Source: Anagrus nilaparvatae (Eukaryota; Arthropoda; Insecta; Hymenoptera; Mymaridae). From it: 64,000 bases of DNA. Positions 21,008-32,435 of the stretch are shown one piece after another. The translations under genes and the position numbers were made by a program. The notes below the pieces were generated by a model. The model searched no databases and was not told where the DNA came from. It was given only the letters and a program-made list of their open reading frames with translations. Every line of letters begins with the position of its first letter. Within the stretch, counting starts at the first letter, position 1. The stretch covers positions 7,029,501 to 7,093,500 of the forward strand of contig JAKSXM010000247.1 in the NCBI GenBank assembly GCA_022575985.1, given 5' to 3'.

Positions 21008-22136
21008 GTTAAAAAAAAAAATATTGTTCCCTGTTATAGATAAAAATATGATGCAAAAAGTAAAAACTTCACGAAAGTATTATTCAAATATTAATTTAAA
21101 TTTTTATAATTATTATTTTAAATTATTATTAATGATTCAAATAATTTTTAATACTTAATTGCTAGCTTTTAGTATATGAAAAGTAATTTTTAATTTTGAA
21201 AAGAGTGCAATATAGTTTGGACGAATTAAAATTTTTTAATTGTACTCAAGATTTTACCATGAAATCAAAATTAATTTTTTTAATTATTATTACTTATAAA
21301 TGTTTACTTACTTATAAAATAAAACAAAAAATTTAATGAGTAAGCGTAAATGTGCGGGCTGCTTGTGGGAGCTACCTTAAATAATAAAAGTAAAAAATTT
21401 AATAAAAAACGTTAAAAATAGTATGTTAAGTATCAATAGTGTAAAATTTGAACCCTATTGTGAGCACTAGCACCATTGCTTGGCGAAGCTGGGCGTGGGT
21501 GGTCATACTAGTGTCTAAAGTTTTTCGCCCATAGTGCTTACGATATTTTTTGTCTGCCTAGGCGTACAAAGAGAAAATTCAGTGACAAGTTTTATGCAAG
21601 AGTTTTACGCCTGGGAGGGCAAAATAAGATTACTTTTTAATCTGAGTGTCTCGCATTATTTGCCCTTTGCATGTAAAATTCTGTTTGAAATCATGGTTAA
21701 AATAAGCGATTCGACTTTACGACGTTACGCTCGCTCGCGCATACAACAAATGCACGGTTAAAACCAACATTTTTCCCCTTGGTTAAAAAATATCTATTTT
21801 ATCACTTGTGTTAGGTCCCTCAGTGTTAGGTAACTCGGACCAGAATTCCACTCCTTGTTCAAATAATATTTGTTTACAATGATGAACATGTCCAAGCATT
21901 TCACAGACATTTTAATAGATATCTTAACTATTACGATAATAAATTTATCATATATTTCATTACTTGTATTTTATACAAAGTTATTGTGAAACAAAAAAGT
22001 TTCACATTTATTCCTATAATTATGTTTAAAAATTTGTATGTTCCACAAGGGGAAAAATAAGATTCGTCTTGCAATGCAGTTGAATGTACGAGTGAGCGTA
22101 GCGAACGAACATAGTATTTCAAATACTACACGTATA
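21008..22136. other. Non-coding, with a less AT-rich patch at 21470-21790
   Basis: The patch includes a 75-codon plus frame (21534-21761) without recognisable homology. Its right edge shares TTCCCCTTGGTTAAAAAATAT-like sequence with the repeat near 12176. An inverted relative (CACAAGGGGAAAAATAAG, about 22043) suggests a decayed inverted-repeat element. No gene is supported. Confidence 0.35.
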
Positions 22137-24356
22137 CTCCAGTAAAAATACGGGTTTGCCTACACTTACGGTTGCGAATATGAGATTTGCTCTAGTATAG
22201 GTTTTTTGGGTCGCTGAACACGAAAATCGGGGTCATTTGGCAGAGAAAATTGCGCATCACCCTTAAATTTGCAAAAACTACCCCCAAAAGGGGGTATTTT
22301 TGATGTCATTACCTTCTGAGTTAATAGATTTATCCAAGAATTGGTTTCTAGGGGTTTTTTGGGTCGTTAATTAAGAATCTTGATCATTTTTTAAGGTAAT
22401 ATTAATATTTCACCCCTAAATTAGCTACAACTACCCCCCAAAAGGGGTGTTTTCGCCATTTTCGCACTTTTTGCTGCCAAATTTGGTTCATAAGGGTTTT
22501 TTGGGTCGCTGAAAACGATTTTCATGTTTATTTTAATTAATAATTATTATATCACCCCTAAATTACCGAAAACAACCCCCAAAAGGGGTGTTTTTGCTTT
22601 TTCTGCACTTTTTGCGTCAAGATTAGGTCTAAAGAGTTTCTTGGGCCGCTGAAAACGATTTTCATGTTTATTTTAATGAATAATTATTATATCACCCCTA
22701 AATTACCGAAAACAACCCCCAAAAGGGGTGTTATAGCTGTTTCTGCACTTTTTACGTCAAGAAGAGGTCTAAAAAGTTTTTTGGGTCGCTGAAAACGATT
22801 TTCATGTTTATTTTAATGAATAATTATTATATCACCCCTAAATTACCGAAAACAACCCCCAAAAGGGGTGTTTTTGCTGTTTCTGGACTTTTTACGTCAA
22901 GAAGAGGTCCAAAAGGTTTTTTGGATCGTTAAAAACGATTTTCATGGATTTTTTAGTGAAAAATTAATATTTCACCCTTATATTAGCTGAAACTACCCCT
23001 GTAAGGGGCGTATTTGCTATATTCAAACTTACTGCGTTCAGAATAGGTCCAAGGGGTTTTTTGGGTCGCTGAAAACGAATTTCATGGATTTTTTAATGAA
23101 AAATTAATATTTCACTCTTAAAGTAGGTTAAGCTACTCTCTGAAAAGGATTTCGTTATTTTCGAATAATTTTATTTATTAATTTTTTTGTTTGCTTTGAA
23201 TTCAAAAAAAAATTTTGTATATGATAAAATATATTGATTTATCGTCGTTGCTAAGAAATGAAAACTTTGTTACCGACAATGAATACATGAGTTTATGTAT
23301 TATAAACGTTGTATACTTTTAAAATCAGTCAGTAAAAAGCGCCCCTTACAGGGGTAGTTTTATCTAATATAAGGGTGAAATATTAAATTTTCACTAAAAA
23401 ATCCATGAAAATCGTTTTTAGCGACCCAAAAAACCCTTTGGACCTCTTCTTGACGTAAAAAGTCCAGAAACAGCAAAAACACCCCTTTTGGGGGTTGTTT
23501 TCGGTAATTTAGGGGTGATATAATACTTATTCATTAAAATAAACATGAAAATCGTTTGCAGCGACCCAAAAAACTCTTTAGACCTCTTCTTGACGTAAAA
23601 AGTGCAGAAACAGCAAAAACACCCCTTTTGGGGGTTGTTTTCGGTAATTTAGGGGTGATATAACAATTATTCATTAAAATAAACATGAAAATCGTTTTCA
23701 GCGACCCAAGAAACTCTTTAGACCTAATCTTGACGCAAAAAGTGCAGAAAAAGCAAAAACACCCCTTTTGGGGGTTGTTTTCGGTAATTTAGGGGTGATA
23801 TAATAAGTATTAATTAAAATAAACATGAAAATCGTTTTCAGCGACCCAAAAAACCCTTATGAACCAAATTTGGCAGCAAAAAGTGCGAAAATGGCGAAAA
23901 CACCCCTTTTGGGGGGTAGTTTTAGCTAATTTAGGGGTGAAATATTAATGTTACCTTAAAAAATCATCAAAATTCTTAATTAGCGACCCAAAAAACCCCT
24001 GTGAGCCAAATTTGGCCGCAAAAAGTGCGAAAATGGCGAAAACATCCCTTTTGGGGGGTAGTTTTAGCTAATTTAGGGGTGAAATATTAATGTTACCTTA
24101 AAAAATGATCAAGATTCTTAATTAGCGACCCAAAAAACCCCTAGAAACCAATTCTTGGATAAATCTATTAACTCAGAAGGTAATGACATCAAAAATACCC
24201 CCTTTTGGGGGTAGTTTTTGCAAATTTAAGGGTGATGCGCAATTTTCTCTGCCAAATGACCCCGTTTTTCGTGTTCAGCGACCCAAAAAACCTATACTAG
24301 AGCAAATCTCATATTCGCAACCGTAAGTGCAACCCCCCCCCGTATTTTTACTGGAG
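22137..24356. mobile_element. 2.22-kb foldback element with tandem-repeat arms
   Basis: Arms of about 1 kb (22137-23170 and 23330-24356) are complementary along their length. Outer ends are CTCCAGTAAAAATACGGG and its complement, with TA immediately outside both (22135-22136, 24357-24358). Each arm is a tandem array of about 140-bp units. Units carry TTTTTTGGGTCGCTGAAAAC, then ATATCACCCCTAAATTACCG, then CCCCCAAAAGGGG, itself a small palindrome. About 160 bp of unpaired AT-rich DNA forms the centre. No protein is encoded. The layout recalls Drosophila FB elements, but here the TA flanks point to Tc1/mariner-type mobilisation. Confidence 0.85.
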
Positions 24357-24424
24357 TAGTAAAAAAAATATAAGACAAACTAAACGTATTACGTTACTGA
24401 AATATGATTAGTATTGTAAGTTGT

Positions 24425-24600
24425 TGAATGGAAAGATTAAACGTTGAATTGTCAAATAAAAACATTAGACCAACAAATACTTTGTTGATTCAAGCAAAAT
24501 TAAAATCGTTAAGTTAACCACTTAAATCTTTGTTGAATCAATATAGTGTTAGATAAACCAACAACCTACAACATTAATATGATTAATTTTATTAGTTAGG
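24425..24600. repeat. CAACAAATACTTTGTTG repeats
   Basis: CAACAAATACTTTGTTG, a near-palindrome, occurs at about 24470 and again at about 25190, with related TTGTTGAATCAA words beside both. They may mark the ends of one roughly 0.8-kb element spanning 24430-25255, but no clean termini were found. Confidence 0.4.
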
Positions 24601-24869
24601 TCAATGCTTTTTCTTTTATATTAAAATATTTATTCATTCTTTCTCTTTCTATCCTTTTATGTTTATAACACCAGCAGCGGCTTTTGTTTATATTATTATT
24701 CATTATTATTATAATAAAGAAATGGAATTTCCTAAAAATTATTTATGATAGTTTTATCTATTATTTTTAAATATGCATTTCGCTGGGTATGCATAATTTA
24801 CACTGCATATAGTTTCGAAAATTATTATCTGTAGCATATAGTACTTAAAATTTTTTTATTAAATCGAAG

Positions 24870-24943
24870 TGTCCTGTTAGCAGAATGGATAATCTCGCTG
24901 TCTCGGAAGCCGCGGAACTCGGTTCGATCCCAGTAGCAGTCAA
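24870..24943 (+). tRNA. tRNA-like sequence (probable pseudogene or SINE head)
   Basis: TTAGCAGAATGGATAA resembles the A box/D arm, and GGTTCGATCCC, 34 bases later, matches the B box/T loop. Together they form an internal RNA polymerase III promoter. A CTCGGAA loop could be the anticodon loop, with stem GCTGT/GCCGC carrying one mismatch. Acceptor and T stems pair poorly, so it is unlikely to be a working tRNA. A run of T (24951-24963) follows and could terminate transcription. Identity of the amino acid is not claimed. Confidence 0.4.
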
Positions 24944-25659
24944 AATTTTTCTTCGGTTTTTTTTAACAGATTTTAAATTAATAAATATATAAGTACATAA
25001 ATAAATATAAAAAAAATAATTATCAAAAACAAAAATTATTTATAAAAAAAAAAAAAAAATACCTAAATAAATATAAAAAATAATAATTATCAAAAATAAA
25101 TAATCAATAAAAAAAAAAAAAATAAAAAAATAATTTTTTTTAAACAAAATTTTCACTCTGTTTGAATCAACTAAGTACTATGACAATTCAACAAATACTT
25201 TGTTGGCATATTTCAACAAAGTTATTTGTCAATACAACTTAGAATTTTTTTCCGTGTATGTTCAACACATAAATTTTCATTTAAAGAGAAAAAAAGATCA
25301 CCTGAAAGTAAGAAAATATGTAGATCTTTTTTGCAGCGTATAATATGTATTAATGATATATCGCCTAGAAAAAATCATTGTTCAAATATGAGTATTTTAA
25401 ATGTTTTTATAATAATATTTGAGTTTAATATTTTACTTTTTAAATTAAATATAAAAATTATTTATTTTAAGTAAATATTTACAGCGACCAATAAAAAAAA
25501 ACTATCACGTGCATGTCTGAATGAGCAGCCAATCAGAACATGAATAAATTAGACGAAAAATTATTTCACATGAGTTTTTTAGAAATAGACTCCCTTCACG
25601 CTGAAGCGCGGTAAACCCTTCAGATTATATTGTATGTTTAATGACAGTAAAACTGTGAC

Positions 25660-26085
25660 TTAATTTATAAATAAAAACCATTATTATTTTTATTTTCAAA
25701 ATTTACCTCAAAAAAAAATATTTAATATCGCATCTTAATGCAAATACTGATTACTGTCCTTCGGTACTATGCACTTCGGGCCATAACCCTTTCCATACCT
25801 CGAAATATATTTTTCTTTTGTTCTAGATTGCGAAATTTTTCACTAAGATAACAAATTACTCAAATGAGTTTTCATACATTATCATAAATAAAATCCATTA
25901 TTATTTTCATTGCCTCCAGAAAAAAAAATGTTTAAGTCGCATCTAATGCAAATAATGACTACTGTCCCTCGGTTCTACGAACCGAACCTCGAGCCAGAAT
26001 CCTTTTCATCCCTCAAAATATTTTCTTTTGTCTTGCACGGCAAAATTTTATAATAGGATGACCAAATACTCTAATGAGTTTGTGT
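25660..26085. repeat. Two tandem copies of an about 208-bp unit
   Basis: CCATTATTATTTT, GCATCTTAATGCAAATACTG / GCATCTAATGCAAATAATGA, ACTGTCC(T/C)TCGGT and ATTTTCTTTTG recur in order about 208 bp apart (for example 25756 and 25964). Diverged, so the duplication is old. Confidence 0.6.
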
Positions 26086-28272
26086 CGCATCTACAGCTGT
26101 AATGTTTTATTATAATTTCAACATTTTTAATTAAAATTCATCATTATTTTTTACAATTCATAATAATCAATTAAAAATGTAATATTTAAAATTGTCTTAC
26201 AAATTTTTATACAGCGTAAATACTGCAAAGCTTAAATGAATCGATTATTAAATATAGATAAATTAAAATCGATGCTAAAATTTTTAAAAGATTGTAGGAT
26301 CAAATGAGAATATGATTGTATTCCTTATTCTTACTTCCATATTTTTTAATAAATTTTATTATAACTATAAATACCCAAAATTTAATTAATAATTAAGTAT
26401 TTTATAACATAATAAAAATTGCATATAATTTCACTAATGAATTGTTTTTGTTATATGACTTTTTTAAATATTTTTTTTACATAATGCTATTTAACAACGA
26501 GAAGTAATCAATTAATTAATAAAATAAAAAACATTTATTATGAATATGAATTATGATATAATATAATATATATTTATTTTTTGGATAATTATGTAAAATA
26601 TTGTCATAATTTGTAAATAATACACCTAACTTAAATAAATCAATAAAAAATAAAAAAAAAATTTCATGCATGCAATTTTCGGGTTAATTTGAAATGCGAG
26701 TAAAAACCATTTTAGCTGTACAAAAAACAAAAAATGGTTTTAGCTCATTTTAATACAAGCGTATAAGAAAAAATTTATTCATTATTTTGTATTTAAAATA
26801 CAAACTGACTAGTAATTATCCAAGAAATAGTAACAGGTTTGAAAGTTTGATAAAAAAAAAAACAAAAAAAAAAAATAGTTCGTTATATCTGCTTTATTTA
26901 CTTTAAGTGTATATGTAATAGATATTCTCAAAAGACAGTATTTTCTTTTGAAGCAGAATATAAATTTAATATTGATATTCAATTCTTTAAGAATTTTGTA
27001 AAGATGTATTGAATATTCAAAATATTGCTAAAAACTATCTAATGTCGTGAGCGTAAAATTTTTAAGTTTTATTTATTTATAAAAGAATAATTATTGAACA
27101 AAATATTTATTTATAAGTTTTTAAGTTTAATTTTACGAATTTTTCTTTCTATTTAAATAAAATTCATGGTATATTATAATGTATATTTCACCAAATGCAA
27201 TTACAATTCACTTATATAGTTTTGTAATAGTACACACTTAAACGGGTCTTAGAAAAGTTTATTTTGGCAAATGCGACGGATTATAGACCCAAGGCGTGTA
27301 GGGACGAGGGATTATAGTCTTTATAGTCATATTTGGTATAAAAAAAATAAGGATAAATATTTCTAACACTAGTTTCAGAAAGTTTTTCTCTGCAAATGGC
27401 AATAATGGCGGACTCTCAAATTTGAAATATAGTCTTTATTTCCCGCAAGTAAAGATGTATCCATTATATTATTATGTATAAAAAGTAATAAACAAATTTC
27501 TGTCTTTTCACTTACTTGATGAAAATTGAATGTAATTACACCTAAAATTATCCTGCTTTTGCACAAAAACACCAACTTAAATAATATGTAAATTACGGAA
27601 ATAAAAGAATAATTTTTGTAATTTAAAAAATTATGGAGCTCAATTCTATAATAAAATATACCCTACGATATTAAACTTAAAATGTCGAAGAAAAAGAGAA
27701 CACGTTTTTAGGAGAAAGTATTTTTCTAAAATAAAAAGCGCTGCAGTTTTATTACAGTTTTGGAGGTAGCTATGGTAGAAATTTTTTATAAAAATGCGCT
27801 TTTTAGTATGACCGCTGATTTTCCAGAGATAGTAAAGGTTAAAACATACTCACAATTGTATCCTAGTTTATTTAGCTGTAGGGTCTGCAAAAAATTATAG
27901 ATCCAAAAAATTGGCAAGTTTTTCGTAAAAAAAAACTGAAAGTATGATACCGTGGAATAGTCTAGATTTTTAGATATGCTAAAACATACTCAGTTTACAT
28001 TTGACATTTTTCGGTATACATGAATTATGAATGGGTATGTCGTGCCTTTGAAGTCTCGCCTTTAACCTGCACCTTGATTTTAATATGGTGCAAAATAAAT
28101 TATGTTTGGCACTGGTAAATGGTGTAAACTCAGTGTTTTTTTAAGGAAATTTAAGAACTGCACAAATCATAAAAAGGGGAGGGGTAAGGGGAAAAAGGGG
28201 GGAATACTAATTTTGCTTATTTATTTACAAAATATTATCTCTTTAAATTTGGAAAAAGTACTATAGAAATTA
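26086..28272. other. AT-rich non-coding DNA
   Basis: No protein-like frames, RNA genes or clear element termini. A G-rich stretch (28173-28203) lies just outside the Copia LTR. Confidence 0.45.
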
Positions 28273-28503
28273 TGGGTTAATAAATAACAATAATAATTTA
28301 TTTAATTAATTAACTTTATTAATTATAGCACGCGAGAGAGATTATTACTATTAGAAATCAGTGAAGCGACTAAAGAGAAAGTATACGTAATAACTATATA
28401 ATACATAGGGGCGGCTGTGTAGCTTTGGGACTCTTATATCCTAAGACAATACATACATATACATTCACACATATACTATAGATATTATTTTGTATTTCCA
28501 ACA
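28273..28503 (-). mobile_element. Copia-type 3' LTR (231 bp)
   Basis: On the minus strand it begins TGTTGGAAATACAAAATAAT and ends ..TTATTTATTAACCCA, the TG..CA limits of an LTR. It directly follows a purine tract (GTGGGGGGAG) that lies after the pol reading frame. This is the downstream LTR of the element occupying 28504-31605. The matching upstream LTR is absent, so a target duplication cannot be tested. Confidence 0.75.
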
Positions 28504-28515
28504 CTCCCCCCACAA
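28504..28515 (-). promoter_or_regulatory. Polypurine tract of the Copia element
   Basis: TGTGGGGGGAG on the minus strand abuts the TGTTGG start of the 3' LTR, where plus-strand DNA synthesis primes in LTR retroelements. Confidence 0.75.
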
Positions 28516-28772
28516 AATTATATCTATAAAAAATAAACTAAATTATTTATTTACTAATACATCATATATCATATTATCAATAAATCATTTAACATTTAAT
28601 TTAAAAAATCTCTCTCTTGCGCTTATTTTCTGGGAACTTACATGGTCCAACATTTGTTGTATAGGTATGGGGAAACCCAGGTAAAACCCGACCAGACCAT
28701 TTCTAAAATATACATCAATAAGTTTTATTATTTTTCTTATTTCTTAAAGTCAATAATTTTTATATCATTATT

Positions 28773-31605
28773 TTATATAAGTCCAAGTTTTTCTCTAAAA
28801 TATAAAAATTTAACATTTGAAAGAGGTTTTGTAAAAATATCTGCAATTTGATTTGCACTTGGAATATGTAGTAATCTTACATAGTTTCGTTTTACCTCAT
28901 CTTGGACTCTATGATACTTTATATCTATTGCCTTCCTTTTTCTGTAAGGGCATTTGTCATTTGCAACATCAATACAACCTCGGTTATCTTCATAAATTAA
29001 AATACCATTTTTTAATTCTATTTTTATACCATTTGACACATATATAAACCAAGTGGCATTTATAACTGCATCGTATAAAGCCATATATTCTGCTTCACAA
29101 GACGACCCTCAGGTCAGTTCTTGTTTTCTAGTACGCCAATCAATGACGCATTTATCAAACATTAAAAATACATACCCAGTTGTATTTTTTCTATCGATCA
29201 CATCACCACCCCAGTCAGAGTCTACATAACCTGTTATAAATTCCGAAAAATTTTCATTTCTTTCGTAAGTTAATTTTAAATTTATTGTGCATTTAATATA
29301 CTTTAAAATTCTTTTTAAATACTCCCATAATAATTTATTACTTTTGCTTGCATATCTACTTACAATATTTACCGAATTACTAATACCGGGTCTAGTACAA
29401 ACCATTAGATACATTAAACAGCCTAGTAAACTCTGGCATAGGTCATTGTGTTTTTCATCTGAATTTAAGCCCACATAATCTACTTTACAATCCATAGGTG
29501 TTGTCATGGTTTTACTATAATCAATCATATTAAATTTATTTAAAATATTCTTTATATATAAACTTTGATCTAAACTAATTTTATTTTCATCTCTAATTAT
29601 TCTAATTCCTAAAAATAACTTTATATCACCTAAGTCTTTCATACTAAATTTTTAAGTCAAATAATTTTTAAATCTATTCATTGCTAAATTATCTTTCGTA
29701 ATTATAAGTATATCATCTACATATAACAATACATATATATTTTTAAATATATTTCCTTTATCAAGTATATAAACACAAGTTTCAGTAGATGAGTTTTGAA
29801 ATCCCTTTTCTTTTAACGTTTTATCAAAAACTTCAAACCAGCATCGTGCTGCTTGTTTTAAGCCATATATCGCTTTATTTAATTTACATACTAAATTTTT
29901 ATTTCTGTCATTTTTAAGTCCTTCCGGAGTATTAATATAGACGTCTTCCTTCAGGATTCCGTTCAAAAATGCAGTTTTTACATCCATATGATGTATCAAC
30001 AAATTAAATTGATTCGCGAAAGCTAATAATAGTCTAAGACTAGCAATTCTTGCCACGGGAGAAAAAGTTTCGTTATTGTCTATTAAATATTCCTGATTAA
30101 AACCACGAATTACTAATCTGGCTTTACGCCTTACGAGATTTCCAAACTCATCTGTTTTTATAGTTAATACCCATTTAGAATCTAATATATTTTTATTTAT
30201 TGGTCTTGGTACAAGTGTCCATGTTTTATTTTTGCGATGGGCTTCTAATTCATCATTGACAGCAACGTCCCATTCCGGCTTATCACTTCTAGATTGAATT
30301 TCCTGAAAAGAATTTGGAATATCACTGGCAACTATTTGTGCCTTATACAAAACATGGTCTAGTATTGTATTATTTTCATTATAATCTGTGGACCCTATAT
30401 TTTTTATTCTATCACTCCTTCTTAAACTTTTATTTTCTATTACTTTATTTTTAGCATTATGAGATTCCTTATTGTGTACTTCTTTATCTATTTCTGATAC
30501 AGATTTATTATTTATTCTAGCCCTTTTATAGGGAATTTGCTTATTTCTAATTTCATTACAATCATTTTTATTTCTCTTTTTATTTCTCTTTTTATTTCTT
30601 ATTTCATTTGATTTATTATTATCAGGTACATTATTTATCACATCATCTGATTTATTATTATCAGGTACTTTATTTGATTCATCATCTGATTTATCATTAT
30701 CAGGTACTTTATTTATTACATCATCTGATTTATCATTATCAGGTATTTTATTTATTACATCATCTGATTTATCATTATCAGGTATTTCTTCTGCTGACCT
30801 TAAAAGATTTTCATATTGGTCAACTTTTCTAGTATTTTCATTATCAATACTTTCAAAACTTAATTTAGGTCTCGTATTTAAAAATGTTATTTCATCAAAA
30901 ATTGCATGTTTTACATTTATAAATTCTTCCCTATCTGGATGCCACACCTTGTAGCCATTTGGCACATAACCAACTAGAATCCCTGTCCATGAATTACTGT
31001 CAAATTTACCCCCTTTATTATTGTCAAGTGCGTAAACTGTCGACCCAAAAACTTTAAGGTATTCTAGAGTTGGTTTCTTACCATGCCATAACTCAAAAGG
31101 AGTTTTATGATCTTTTAGGCTTCTACAAGGTGTTAAATTTATTAAATATGTAGCAGTCAGGACTGCTTCACCCCAAAAAACAGTACTTAATTGTGCATCA
31201 ATTAAAATTGTACGAGCCTTTTCTGTAATAGACCTTTAATCTTTCAGCAACCCCATTTAATTGAGGGGTATAAGGAACAGTTAAATGCAAGGTTATGCCT
31301 TTTTGTACACAATAAGCTTTCATCTCATTTGATAAATATTCACGTCCGTTATCAATATATAAATAAGCTATGTTTAAACTAAATTTTGCGTGACTTTTTT
31401 CAACAAAGTCTTCAAAAGCTGTAAATACTTCGGACTTTTTAGACATTAAATAAGTTACGTGATAATGTGTAAATTCATCCATAAAAACAACATAATAATT
31501 TTTATTTCCAATTCCAGAAGGAGTGATTGGTCCACCTACATCTGAATGAACAATAAACAATGGTCGTTTTATATAATCTTTATTTTTACTTTTAAGTAAA
31601 ATAAT
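28773..31605 (-). pseudogene. Copia (Ty1/copia) pol: integrase, reverse transcriptase, RNase H; 5'-truncated
   Basis: Order on the minus strand is integrase, RT, RNase H, diagnostic of Ty1/copia. The integrase core has HSDVGGPITP, YIDNGREYLSNEMKAY and 'QLNGVAER', in which the D, D and E catalytic positions can be seen. RT has KNKTWTLVPRP, 'HMDVKTAFLNG', 'EDVYINTPEG', CKLNKAIYGLKQAARCW and LLYVDDILIIT. RNase H has the 'YVDSDWGGD' region and 'ANQIADIFTKPL'. Gag, protease and the N-terminal zinc part of integrase are missing beyond about 31605. Breaks are one frameshift near 31200-31245, an in-frame stop at 29652-29654 and another at 29109-29111. With so few lesions, the copy died fairly recently. 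A 36-bp minisatellite sits between integrase and RT. Confidence 0.9.
30600..30800 (-). repeat. 36-bp minisatellite inside the Copia pol
   Basis: Five successive 36-bp units encode PDNDKSDDVINK-like peptides (with D/N, V/I and ESNK variants). They are followed by short KKRNKKRN repeats. The units lie in the non-conserved linker between integrase and RT and keep the frame, because 36 is a multiple of three. Adjacent units are nearly identical at the DNA level, so expansion is recent. Confidence 0.85.
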
Positions 31606-31829
31606 TTTTTTGTGTAAAAAAAGTGTATTAGTATAATTTTAGATGGTTGTATGTAGTATAAAGATGTGTTAGTCAACATTTGCAATTTAGTCAAAATATT
31701 TTTAAAAAAATGAAAAATTTGATTTTTCTATTTTTACTTATATTTTAAACTTAAAAAAAGTATAAAAAATATAGATTATATAAAAACATAAAAAAAACAA
31801 CTTTATAATAATTGGTTAAATATAGAAAA

Positions 31830-32207
31830 AACCGCATTGGCCCAAAAGGACCACATTGGCCCAAAAGGACCACTTTGGCCCAATAGGTTCACTTTGGCCC
31901 AGAAGGACCATTTTGGCCCAAAAGGACCACTGTGGCCCAAAAGGTCCATTTTGGCACAAAAGGCTCATTTTGGCACAAAAGGTCCATTTTGGCACAAAAG
32001 GCTCATTTGGGCAGAAAAGGTCCATTTTGGCACAAAAGGCTCATTTTGGCACAAAAGGTTCATTTTGGCACAAAAGGTCCAATTTGGCCCAAAAGGTCCA
32101 TTTTGTCACAAAAGGTCCATTTTGGCAAAAAGGTCCATTGGCACAAAGGGCTCATGCGACAGCGGCGGCAGCGGCGGCGGCGGTTATAACTTTATAATAT
32201 ATAGAGA
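31830..32207 (-). mobile_element. Helitron 5' end with an expanded about 20-bp minisatellite
   Basis: Read on the minus strand it starts TCTCTATATATTATAAAG after an A, then runs through a (GCC)n/(GCT)n tract (32159-32181), the same order as the 5' end of the Helitron at 16997. It continues into about 17 units of roughly 20 bp with TTTTGGCACAAAAGGTCCA-like sequence (31832-32155). No GC hairpin plus CTAG is seen on the low-coordinate side, so the 3' end is lost or lies in undetectable form. The array gives open frames on both strands, which are artefacts of the periodic repeat. Confidence 0.65.
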
Positions 32208-32219
32208 TATGTATATACA

Positions 32220-32382
32220 GGCTGCAACGCAATAGGTACTATCTAAAAGGAGTTCTTCGATAGCTATAGCCGCTATATAGCCGCTATACTATAGTATATA
32301 ATAGCGTGTATATACTATAGTAAGCATAGCGGCTATAGCTATCGAAGAACTCCTTTTAGATAGTACCTATTGCGTTGCAGCC
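32220..32382. repeat. 163-bp near-perfect palindrome (mini hairpin element)
   Basis: The ends GGCTGCAACGCAATAGGTAC and GTACCTATTGCGTTGCAGCC are complementary, and pairing extends about 65 bp inward through AAAAGGAGTTCTTCGATAGC and TATAGCCGCTA. A centre of about 30 bp is less well paired. The transcript would be a long hairpin. No clean target duplication. Probably a MITE. Confidence 0.75.
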
Positions 32383-32395
32383 GGTATAAATGTAA

Positions 32396-32396
<1 letters not shown>

Positions 32397-32433
<37 letters not shown>
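32397..32433. repeat. (TA)n microsatellite
   Basis: About 18 TA dinucleotides, directly followed by GATATCCTGG. The mirror image, GATATCTATATATA at 50256-50279, closes the large block, so the TA run is probably part of the insertion site or the tip of that element. Confidence 0.8.

Positions 32434-32435
<2 letters not shown>

Noticed and set aside
21534..21761. 75-codon frame in the less AT-rich patch
   Set aside because: No recognisable motif. Flanks match other repeats in the window, so it is probably transposon debris.
22137..24356. CRISPR array, considered because of the regular repeat-spacer look
   Set aside because: Units are about 140 bp with similar sequence throughout and occur as inverted arms with TA flanks, in eukaryotic DNA. 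Not repeat-spacer architecture.
30608..30832. Plus-strand frame with HHLIYHYQV repeats
   Set aside because: Antisense shadow of the 36-bp minisatellite in the Copia pol gene.
31816..32235. Four overlapping open frames on both strands (AQKDHFGPKGP-like)
   Set aside because: They come from an about 20-bp tandem repeat whose unit, in most copies, has no stop in several frames. The peptide is just the repeat translated.
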